A stretch of DNA of 64,000 nt, taken from NCBI RefSeq assembly GCF_033807575.1, contig NC_084711.1, positions 3,038,001-3,102,000 on the forward strand. Reading direction: 5' to 3'. The position numbers and the translations under genes were made by a program. Below are positions 32,815 through 45,000 of this stretch, piece by piece (the first letter of the stretch is position 1; each line of letters opens with the position of its first letter). The stretch is from Cydia pomonella (Eukaryota > Arthropoda > Insecta > Lepidoptera > Tortricidae). Below the pieces are notes generated by a model, which saw only the letters and a program-made list of their open reading frames with translations, did not search any database and had not been told where the DNA came from.

Positions 32815-33045
32815 GTAAGTGACGCAACTTAAAAAAAAAAAAAATCGGGGCGAAGGCATGCCGCATATGCTAACGTTATCTCTAAATCAAAGTTTAAAAA
32901 AGTATCAGTATTTTGGAAAGAGTTGTGACGATTTCGCCGGGCGTAACACCGAATTTCACTGGACACATTTTGAATTAATGATATTGCATGTTCTATAATT
33001 GAATGTTTGTATTTTACAGATAACCTACTAACAACACCACACACC

Positions 33046-36000
33046 ATGTCTCTCCAGGAGGTGAGTGTTATTTATGTATTTCTTTGTATTTTAAAGTTAA
33101 AACAGCTAGCTGGTTTTGCAGTGTTAAAGTTTCAAAGAATATGTACCTACCTATTTAGAATTGTAACCGGTTGTTAGTTCCCGTGACAAATATTGGTACA
33201 GTTAGATTTTTTTTTCTGCGAAATGTTTTTTTTTCTAAGAACCCATTATAGCCGCCCATGTATTTGCCGGTTAGGTGAGCTGTAAAACAGCCGTAATTGT
33301 GCTATTTAGCAGAATGTTGCTGATTATCTGAGAGTTAGTATTGTGAAACCTTGCGAACCATTATAGGTAGTACACCATAAGTAGAGGCCACGAATTAGAA
33401 GATATGACATGAAACAATCAGCCCCAATTGACAATTTCACCCGGTACAGCTCGCGGAGGTACTTTAGAATATGATAGTTAATTTAGCATTGTACTCATAG
33501 TTTATTTAAGTTACTGTTTTGTGTGTAATTTTTCTAATTGTAAATAAAATCGCAAAAAAATACAAATCATTTTCCATTCATTATTTCACTAAGTAATCAT
33601 CCGTATAGTCAGCAATCTGCACCAATAGTAGCGGTTAAAACAACGCGCCAAAAGTATCTGCCACCCAGGACTATAGCCGCGAAAATCGAAGTTTGTCAAA
33701 TGCGGGCATTTCTCTGTCACTCTAATTACGTCTTAGTGAGAGTAAAAGAAATACTTTTCCAAATAGAGATATCTTAAGTACCTATACTGAGGCAAGTGCA
33801 GAATCAGGATTTTGCAGGAGAGCGGTACAAAGGTAGAACGGAACGTAACTTCCTTATTGGTAATAGTAATTCAATAAAACGTTAGATTTGTTCTGGAAAA
33901 AACCTCTTAAATTATGTCTGCATTAATGGAATTCTAAATTTTATCATTTTTTATGATATTATACCTCTACAATTCGCGTTCCAAAGTATCTGTTGCAGAC
34001 TAATTGTTTTGCTTAGAGATACATACTTATCTCTTTTTGTTACGGTTAGGTAATGCTACGAGTACCATTATCTTAGTCCTTTACGCGTAATCTGGCCGCG
34101 TAGGCAACGTTACATCGCTAACGCTCCGTAGCGTAGCGTAGTCATCTCTCTCTATCACTCTTCCATATTAGTGCGACTGTGACAGTTGCGTTTCGTTGGC
34201 CACGGAGCGTGAACGATATAGTACGGTCGCCAAATCTCAAAAGCCCTCTAGAAACACGATTTAATTGACTCGGCTCGGCCTTACCCACAACCGGTATCAA
34301 TGTGTGCGGACAGTTCTCCTGATCACCGTACATGCGGTAGTAAAGCGGAAAAATGGTGGAGGGGATAGTAATGACGTCACAAAGATGGCGGCCGGACCTA
34401 TTCTTTTTGGCGGTGTATCTCGAAAACCACTTAACCGATTTTAATCATCGAGGTGTCAAATAATAGCTTATATTATGGAGATTATTTCCTTTTCTACAAA
34501 CATTTACGTGAAACCTATAGGAAAAAAATAATCACAAAAAACAGTTTTTTTATAAAATTATTATTTTTTATTTTGTAAAAATCTCCGTAAATATTAGCAT
34601 TTCGCAAATTTTGTTTAATATAAAACATATTGCTTCATTATCAAGGAATATAATGAGCCTTAAAACATACAGATCGAGTAATAAACAATGAAGCTACACT
34701 CATTTATTTGCGCATGGGTAACGATAACTAGCTTTTACCGGTCGAAACTGTGGTGACTGTTACGATACGTATTGAATGGAATTTATAGAGTATCGGTTTT
34801 AATTACTGAAATTATAATGACAATTATAAAAACCAGACACAATAATGTTACCTTACTTCGACGTTTAGTCTCTTTTTTCGTCTTAATCATAGGTAGGTAC
34901 ATATTTCTTTTTACTTAAAAATTTTATACTCAGCTCGGCCTTACCCACAACCGGTATCAATGTGTTCGGGCGTTTCTCCTGATCACCGTACATGCGGTAG
35001 TAAAGCGGAAAAATGGTGGGAGGGGATAGTAATGACGTCACAAAGATGGCGTCCGGACCTATTCTTTTTGGCGGTGTATCTCGAAAACCACTTAACCGAT
35101 TGTATTCATCGAGGTGTCAACTAATAGCTTATATTATGGAGATTATTTCCTTTTTACAAACATTTACGTGAAACCTATAGGAAAATAATAATCACAAAAA
35201 ACATTTTTTTTTATACATTTGGTTGGTAGGTTTGTCTTATGTTTTAAAGCAGTAAAATCTTTCAAGTCGAAACACAGTATAAATATACATTTTGTTGTCT
35301 AATCTAAAAGTATGATGTTCATTGTTTAAGACTGATTAGTGATTACTGAATTAAATAACATGCTATTTGTTATTTTTGTTTTATTTTTTAAATCAGGTAT
35401 TAATTTATTCACTATGTATCACTATACAGGCAAAATGTGTATCATAGTTGGTCTGTAAGTACTTACTACTTGTGTCGAATATAGGTATAAGATGAAATTT
35501 TAACCACCAGCCATACTCTGCGCAGTGACTTTACAGGTCATACTGAACAACTTTTATTATGGGACCAATGCCGAATCACGCAAGAAAATTTGGATCTGGA
35601 ATGACACCCACTGGCTGTGCCCTACCACACAAAGCGAGATGACATTCACAATGCCCATACCTCTCTTTTGGACGTAGTTTAAGGACGTACCCGGGTCCAT
35701 GACGCATGCTCGCCACACCGCTGCTTAAAATAAGCTGACGCACCGTAAATTGAACTGCGTAAAAATCGCAAAAAATATTACACGGAGATCTTATGGCAGA
35801 CACCGTACCGGTGACGTAAAAGACGCAACTGTTTTGCGAACAAAAAAGATTCGCGTGAAGCACGTCACTGCGATTCCGTACCGTCACCGTTTTTTAAACA
35901 GCGGTGTGGGGAGCATGCGTCAAAAACGGTACGCATACGACGCGTCACTGCGATTCCGTATCGTGACCGTTTTTTAAGCTGCGGTCTGGTCGCACCTTGT

Positions 36001-39000
36001 ATTGTATTGTATTGTATTGTATTGTATTGTATTCGGGCGATTTTTCCGCAACTCGACGACTTGCGCCTATTTTGCGTGATATGTTGGGGGTGGGCTAGTC
36101 CTGCCAGCCCAGCTCCTCGAGGAATCCTATCAAACCTTTGATGTTCAGTAGGACCTCGGGGAGGTCTCTCGGAGATCCGAGATGTTTAGCCCTGTATTGA
36201 GTCACTCCGCTGCATTCCAGCACCACGTGAGAGGCTGTTTCTTCTGTCTCCATGCAACCTCGGCACAGGGGACTGTCTGTGACACCTGTTGTGAAAAGAT
36301 GTTTGTTAAATAGTCCATGACCTGTTATGACACTGGTTACCATACTCAGTCGGACCTTCCCTAGTTGCAGGAGCGCCCTTGTGAGTTTTCCGTTGATGCC
36401 AGGCATGGCTTCTTTTGCCTGTCTGCATCCAGTCTGGTTCAGCCAGTGTTCTGTGTGTAGTTTCTCTGTACGTGCCAGCAGCATTGAGCGTACCTTGCTA
36501 AATGGTATCGGAAGAATCGGTTCCGGACCAATCGCCCCCGCATTCGATCCTTGCCTGGCAAGCTCGTCCGCAGCATCGTTACCTCGGGATCCACTGTGTC
36601 CCTTGATCCATTGTAGGGTGATCTTGTTATTATGACATACCTCCATTAGTCGTTCGTGGCATTCGTGTATAAGTTTGGATGTAACTATATGGCTATTTAG
36701 AGCCATTAAGACTGCTCTACTGTCGGAGAGTATGCGGATGGAGGATCCTACTACCTTCCTTGCAGTGATGGCAGCCGCCGCGTTTATGATGCCCATGCAC
36801 TCAGCTTGGAATACCGAGTTATGGGCTCCTAGCGGAGTGGTGATCGACATGTTCAGGTCTTCTGAGAAGGTTCCAGAGCCCGATCCGCTGTCTGTTTTGG
36901 ACCCATCAGTGAAGATTCTCAGCTCCCGGGGATTGAGTCCTTCATGATTGTCGTCCTCATATAACTGTATTTTGTACCTTTTATCGAAGATAGCTTGTTT
37001 GTGAATCCGGTCCGTGCCTGACCTAAGCACTGGAAATTCGTCATACACCTTTTCCAGGCATTTTGTGTGAAGAGCTCCTGTGATTTTAGACCATATCTTG
37101 AGGGTTCGCAACCTTACCGCTGAGAGACTGGCCTCTTGCTGTATGTGTAGGTGCAGCGGTGGAAGGTTTAGCATGACCTCCATGGCTGCAGTCGGGGTAG
37201 ACCTCGTGCAGCCAGTGGTGGCCGCGCATGCGAGCCTTTGAAGTCTTTGTAGTTTGTCTCGTACGTTGCCTAGGTTTGTTCTTGGCCACCAAACCAGAGC
37301 ACCGTAACAGAGTAAGGGGCGGATTATCGTCTTATAGAGCCAGAGGGTAATTTTCGGGTTGAGTCCCCACCTCTTACCAATCATCCTTCTGCACTGCCAG
37401 AAGACAACTCCCGCCTTGTCTATCCGTTTGTTGATGTGGTTGTTCCAATTGAGTTTATTGTCGAGAGTTAGTCCTAAGTACTTAACTTCATCGGACAGCT
37501 GTAGCTCAGTTTGGAAAAGTGTTGGTCTGGTAAAGTTGGTCGCACCTTTATATGGGACAGTCAAAATTTTTTTCGCGATTTCGGAATTGGTCCCATAGTA
37601 AAAGTTGTTAAGTATGACCTATAAAGTCGCTGCGCAGAGTATGACTGGTGGTTAAAAGTTCACCCTGTATAAAATTTTTAAGTAAAAAGAAATATGTACC
37701 TACCTATGATTAAGACGAAAAAAGAGACTAAACGTCGAAGTAAGGTAGCATTATTGTGTCTGGTTTTTATAATTTTAATTATAATTTCAGTAATTAAAAC
37801 CGATACTCTATAAATTCCATTCAATACGTATCGTAACAGTCACCACAGTTTCGACCGGTAAAAGCTAGTTATCGTTACCCATGCGCAAATAAATGAGTGT
37901 AGCTTCATTGTTTATTACTCGATCTGTATGTTTTAAGGCTCATTATATTCCTTGATAATGAAGCAATATGTTTTATATTAAACAAAATTTGCGAAATGCT
38001 AATATTTACGGAGATTTTTACAAAATAAAAAATAATAATTTTATAAAAAAACTGTTTTTTGTGATTATTTTTTTTCCTATAGGTTTCACGTAAATGTTTG
38101 TAGAAAAGGAAATAATCTCCATAATATAAGCTATTATTTGACACCTCGATGATTAAAATCGGTTAAGTGGTTTTCGAGATACACCGCCAAAAAGAATAGG
38201 TCCGGCCGCCATCTTTGTGACGTCATTACTATCCCCTCCACCATTTTTCCGCTTTACTACCGCATGTACGGTGATCAGGAGAACTGTCCGAACACATTGA
38301 TACCGGTTGTGGGTAAGGCCGAGCTGAGTCAATTAAATCTGGCCTCGGAGCGGCTTGGCGACCGTACTAATAGGCACGTTGGCTACGCGGGTACTTTATT
38401 AGACGATGACTGTACTACATATTCGCCTCTTCATAAAATCCGGTTATTAATGTTATTATGAAACCTTTTCATTTAGATTTGAGACGACAGAGAGAAGTTT
38501 GAACGTAGATGATCTATCACTAATCTACTTGAGCTCAGGCACTTTTTATTTCGTATATGACATCTATTTCAGTTTATAAAAAAAATTACTAGCTTACAAG
38601 TCATTGCATATTTATATGATAAGTTTTTTATGAGACAAAGTAGGCATATAAGCTGTCACAATAGACTCATATATGTAGTCATATGTAGGTACAAAAACTT
38701 CCATAGCCAAATCATAATAGTACATTACGATACAAGTGCGAAAAGTAGGAAATTCGAAACGAGTGGCAATAAATTAAAACACGACCGAAGGGAGTGTTTT
38801 AAATCGACACGAGTTGCGAATTACCTATTCGCACATGTATCGTACAACGTTTTACAGTACATATGGCCCTTTAAATGTTCGACATAGTAACGTAATATGC
38901 TAATTTTCGCACTAGTGCGGTAAAGTAGCACCATATGTACTATAAAAAGTATAAACCATTCATTTTGTTTTTAACAATATTGCATACCTAACTAACACTT

Positions 39001-42000
39001 GGAAAATGCATATTATATGACTACTTTGCATTAAATTAATATGTTAAATAATATAAATATGATTGAATGGAAAAACACCATTATGAACCTAAATAAGTAT
39101 ATGTTAATAAATAATATTATGTATATTCTTTATACTGGTTGTGTAATGTTAATGTGTAATACATTACTGAATAAATGACGACCGGTCTGGCCTAGTGGGT
39201 AGTGACCCTGCCTATGAAGCTGATGGTCCCGTGTTCAAATCCTGGTAAGAGCATATATTTGTGTGAGGAACACGGATATTTGTTTCTGAGTCATGGGTGT
39301 TTTCTATGTATTTAAGTATTTATAATTATGTATTATATATATCGTTGTCTAGGTACCTACAACACAAGCCTTATTGAGCTTAATGTGGGACTCAGTCAAT
39401 TTGTGTAAAAATGTCCTATAATATTTGTTTATAAATTCGATTGTATTAGTGAGAAATTATTAAGGGTTGTATGTTGAGTAAACACATGCAAAGCAAATCA
39501 AATAACGTCGAATGATATTAGTATTATAGGACACACGTATGAATGTCTTCATTGGAATAAAAATAATTGTACATGTAGTAAAATTGAATTAGTTGACAGT
39601 TTTAGATACCTAGGATTATTAATTGATACACATTTCAACTGGAAATTGCATATCAATCAGGTATGTAATAGATTGCGAGCTATATTGGGGCAATTTTATC
39701 ATTTAAGCAGAATAGTCAACAAGCGCACCTTGTATATTGTCTATCATGCCCTGGCGGACGCATTGTTAAGTTATGGACTCAGTTACTATGGACGTACCTT
39801 CAAAACATATTTAGACCAAATAAAACAACTCCAAATTAGGTTAATTAAATATTTAGTTGGGCGAAACACAAGGAATAGGTATAAACATCAGTATGACTCA
39901 CTGTTCTCATATTGTAGAATTCTCCCAGTGCATTGCAAAGTCACATACTTAAATGTTATCAATACGTATTATACAGATGATTTTAAAGTACAGAAAAAGA
40001 ATAAACGTGTGACTCGCTCATCTAAAAAAGTAAAATTGTATCAACCTGCAGCCAAAAACTATTATGGTCGGAGAACCCAAGAATACTTAATCCCAAAAAT
40101 TTACAATGAATACCCAATATTGCTAGATATCCCTAAATTAAAAATAGGTAGCCTGAAAGAAAAATTTAAAGAAATATTAATAGACAGATTCGATAACTCC
40201 ATAAAGCATGAATAGTAAATTAAATACCTAACATTAATATTAGTATCATAAAATAACTTCATATAAATCAACTATTGTAGTGCCTCTTGCCACTTGTGTT
40301 GTAAAAATATAACGAGTTGTTAGTTTATAAACAAACGTAGTAATTAGCGTTAAGGTAGTTTTTTACGCACCGCTGTGCTCCTGTCCCGCGCCCGCGCCAC
40401 CAGTATTGAGTCACCAATCCTACGTTATACCTACTTCATAATTGTAATACCTACATAAAAATTGGCCATGCCGGGACGGTAGGACAGTGCAAAATTATGT
40501 ACCTTTTTATAAGTATAACGAGCGAGCTCATCGCCAACAAACTGTCTCGCAGTTTGGCGAATATTTTGTTTTGTGGTACACATATTTTATATTTTAATGT
40601 TGTAATAAATAAAAAAAAAAAAAAAAAAAAAACATGTTTGGGTGTATAAGGCAGGTATCGCCACTTGAAACGAAAGTTTCACTAGGGGGAGTCCGGGAGA
40701 TATGACCAGGTGGGAGAGTTGAACCACGACAAATATTTCAATTCAAATTTCGCGCCACCGACGCCGTTGACAGCTCATGTCGTACTTTAACAGAAGGCGC
40801 AACTTTTGGCGACGCCATATTGGCCGCTATTAGTCTGGTTTGGAAATGACTGGAGTAAACGTGGTTTCGCTGTCGCGAAGTGAAAAAAATTACAATTTTA
40901 TATTTTTACACTATTTTGAAAATTAAACAGGTGAGTAGTATTATTTTATCTTATTGTACTTGTTGGTTAATGTAGTTTTACTAACAGTGATCATTTGTAA
41001 TGTTTATTTTAAGAGTATAAAGAAAACATAATCTATATAAAGTAAAGGGGGGTGCGGGAGAGTTGAGCCGCATGGTGGTAGGGAGACATGATCAGTGGTT
41101 CAATTCTCCCACACTGTGCTTAAATAAGGGTTTCCTTTATTTTTATGCAGGCCAAACGTCAAAGGAGGTAAGAGGAAGGTGTTGCAAGATAGCGACAAGA
41201 GAAAAAAATCCAAAAATAAAATAAAAAACAAGTGTTGTGTTCCTACCGGTGAGTAAGGTCGCCAGAGCTCAACGAGGGTACGGAGTGCGGAGTGTTAGGG
41301 TCGGCAACGCGCATAAAACACCTCTAGAGTTGCAGGCGTCCATAGGCTACGGTCACTGCTTACTATCAGACGGGCCGTATGCTTGTTTGCCACCCACGTA
41401 AGTTGCATAAAAAATGTTCGAATGTGTGGTTCCTGCAAAGGATAGGTATATTCACGAAGTTTGCGATGGGTTAACTGGCAAAGATGTGGACAACTTTATT
41501 TGACATGAAGAATTATGTTATGTAAATTGAAAAGGACCTTGCATGTGCCTTTGATAATTTGTTGACTGAATTGATCTCATAGAAATAATTCATAATAATA
41601 ATAATTTAAAGATAATTGATCTCTTGAATTTCATTTAATGTTGCCGATTTAAAATTTTATAAAGTTTATTAAATTTTAATATTTTGTTTTATGGGTAAAA
41701 ATACTTTGTTACAACTACTTTCCTTTTTTAATAAATATATTGGATTAAACAGCAGTTTTTTCACTGTTTTTCCTACCTAACATATGTATAGTCATATCTC
41801 CCACACCCCCTGGTCAACTCTCCCATAGGTTGGGGAGACTTGAGCCAATACCCCGTTTATGAAAAATATTTTTGCAGAACTTAAATTTTGTACTTTATCA
41901 GCACTTTGCTATGCTCTAAAGATACCTATTTAGATATGTCATCTATACACGAAATATCGAGTTGCTAACACTTACGGATAAACCTCTAGTGGCTTCTGAG

Positions 42001-45000
42001 TAAAAAGAGGTTCAAGTCTCCCGGACTCCCCCTACATAATAGAGATGTAACACATAATGTTAATCCACATATATTTTGTTATAGAGTTATAGATACGAAG
42101 TTATATAAATCTTTGGTTATAGGTATACAATTATCTACTGAAATGCTATTACTATGTATAACTTCATCAGTAGATACTCTCAGGCTGCGTAGCCAATAAG
42201 CCAATCGTTTACGCTCCGTAGCGAACGAAACGCAACTGTCACTGTCGCACTCATATGGAAGAGTAAGGGTCTCCCCAAACCAGTCGACGCGGAGTCGGCT
42301 TTCGCCGAGTGTTTTACACCACACTATTCGCATTTAGCCGATCGACCGTCTCCGCGGTTGGACACCTGCGTTTAGCAGTCTCATCCTCCTTGCGGCCGTA
42401 GAGACGCCCGATCGCCTGCGACTTGCTATCGCAACAGTCGTAAAGCGACGGTCGGCTCTCCCGTGCTCCGTCCTGCCGTCGAGACGTCAGACAGCACATG
42501 TACAGCCGTTGAGTCCGACGAACAGATGTAGGACAGCGGGTGATCGGCAATCGTAAATCTCATTTTTGGAGACTGGTTGTTAGTAATAACCTGAGTTTGA
42601 AATTGAACAGACCTGTAAGATTATTTTCCTTGGTAATTGTTACATATTATATAATAACCTGTGATGATGGATATTTACGTAGACGACGGGCATGGAAAAA
42701 AAGGCTTACCAGCATTTTTATCGTAGCCTACTTGTTGGAAGAGCTAGAACAGCAGCAAAAGCGGAGGCGACCGTGGGTTGATTCTTTGTGGCAATATAGA
42801 TTAAGTGAAGGTGAATTTAATTTACGATATCCTCGGTTGAGACTCGATCCAAAAATGTTTTACGATTATTATGGCCGTCATCGGCTCTGTTCGGCCGTCG
42901 TCAGCTATGTTCGGCCGTCGAAGACGCTGATCGGCTTCCGCCAGCTCTGACCGGTCCTTATCGTAGGTACTCGGCCGTGATCGGAGCCGTTCAACTCTTT
43001 CCGGCACCGTACGGTGGTATAAGGAGATTTATGAATGCGAACGTGTGCGGTAGGCTGCAAACAGCGTCGTACGAATGCGAACAGCTTTACGGCAAAACCC
43101 CGTTTTCCCGTCGAAAGACGTCGTTTCGCGTGGGCCGAGCCGATTTACGACTTATTCGCTCTTATTGCGTTGACATAAAGCTTTTTCCGTACGCGATTTG
43201 CCGAAACGGCGTCGACTAGTTTGGGGAGACCCTAATAGAGAGACATAAAGTGTTACGTTGTCGTAGCGCATGCGATTGTCACCTTGGCTAGGCACCCTGG
43301 TGTGTAGTTTTTCAAATCGCGAAGTTGAATTATTAAACATATTTTAACGCGTTTTTCTTTATGAGTGAATTGCAAAATACAATTTCATTGTTGTACCTGT
43401 AATTAGTCAAAGGCAATTTTTTAAAAAGTTTCATTTATTATTAAGTTATATGCATCAAAGTGTGTAAGTGTATGCTATACATTTATGTGTATGAATTAAG
43501 TAAAATAAATACAATACAATACAAATTTACTTGGTTAATTTTGGTAGCACAAATTAATCACTTAAGACTAATCACAGCTTCTTAACTGTGTACTTTTTTT
43601 TTGCAAGTCACCCTTATTTTTTATTTTATTAATTTAGTAATCATCGACGACTCACACTTGACCGGGATTAACCTAATTAAATTAATTAATTATCACTTAT
43701 CAAAAGATATCATCTTTGTGACTAAACGACACGTCAGATATGATACACTGACGTGGCGCGTTTGTCAGAAACTTACTAATGTGACGTTTTGGGGCTAAAG
43801 GTTTCGTTCTATCGGTTGTTGATTTCTAATTGAATTTTTACGGCATTTTCGCCTTATTACGCAACAGTCGACTTGTAGCGCCCCTTTGACTGAAAATGGT
43901 AAAAATGTGTACGTATATGAACCTACTTCAGATTTTAAAAAGATACTTAGAGTTAGCAGATCTACGAATTCCGATGATTTTGGTCTATCTCCCATTCATT
44001 TTTATTATTTTATCACGTGGATAAGTCAATCCATCATACGCCCGCAGGTAACAAATACAAACAGGTCAAGGCGAAAGATCAAGTTTAGTCTTTATGAATA
44101 AATTACAGTGACGTGCTTACGTTTAAAATGTTTAAATACATATTTCTGAGCCTATTGTTCTTTACGAAGGACGTTAATACCTGCAAAGATGGCGATTATT
44201 GTCAAAGAGACCATCTGATGTTATGCGATTATGGCACAATATTAATGGTGCTTAGTACTACAGAGTACACTTAGCTTCTTTCCTGTTTACTTATAGTTTT
44301 GGCGCTGAAATTTATGAGTAGCATATTCGAAAGTATCCCTGCCTGATATATTACCTGTCCCTATCTTACCTCCACTTTCAAATTGAAATGACCAAATTAA
44401 TCTTTGAAAAATAACTCGAGAAATAATGGTACGAATCAGCTTTATTTGTTCAACTATAGTTGTTTTTTTTTTTGCATTTAGAAAGAAGGTAATCAATCTT
44501 GACGTGATTTTTCTTAAGCCTGCCATTTGATGTAAGGAAACCAAGCCATATTGAGATTAGTCCGGTTTCCTCATGAGCAATTAAAGATAAAATGTAGGTA
44601 ACGATTAAAGTCTGGAAGGTTAACAGACGAACGTAACCAACAAGTCAGGGCAGGGTCAAAGTCAAAGTCTTTAAGAATTAATGATACGTTTTGGCGCCCG
44701 ACTTATATTACCCTGTCGTTAAGGACGGTTTCTAAATGTATTTTTATGACACTAGCGTCTTATTGGTAGATGACAATAGACAATTAATTACCATTTTAAA
44801 CAAATTAGGATGACGTGGCGGTTACATTGTCGTCTGATTCGAGTGTAACCTCGAACCTTTGATCATAATAAATCATTGTTCTTTATAACCGATGTCAAGG
44901 TTTGCACCATAGTTATGATTTATGATGTAAATTTTGTAATTTTGCATAAAATTAAGTACAGTTTTTTTTATCCTGCTGAAATTACAAGTTACTGTCAACT

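Larger units (their letters stand above)
34220..38368. mobile_element. Foldback-type element with ~700-bp inverted repeats
   Basis: Begins AGTACGGTCGCCAA and ends TTGGCGACCGTACT. The arms 34220-34929 and 37667-38368 are near-perfect reverse complements for almost their whole length: for example GGCCTTACCCACAACCGGTA with GTCACAAAGATGGCGG at the left, mirrored at the right. A partial direct copy of the outer arm (34931-35215) follows the left arm. A second inverted pair (35496-35590 and 37562-37660) lies inside. No transposase is visible. A LINE is nested in the middle. All of it lies in intron 1 of ACBP gene 2. Confidence 0.8.

Noticed and set aside
35999..36033. Independent microsatellite
   Set aside because: The pentanucleotide repeat is the 3' tail of the nested LINE and abuts its 12-bp target duplication.
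42079..42550. Minus-strand open frames in the Harbinger/MITE region
   Set aside because: They cross the MITE-Harbinger junction and TIR, so cannot be one gene.
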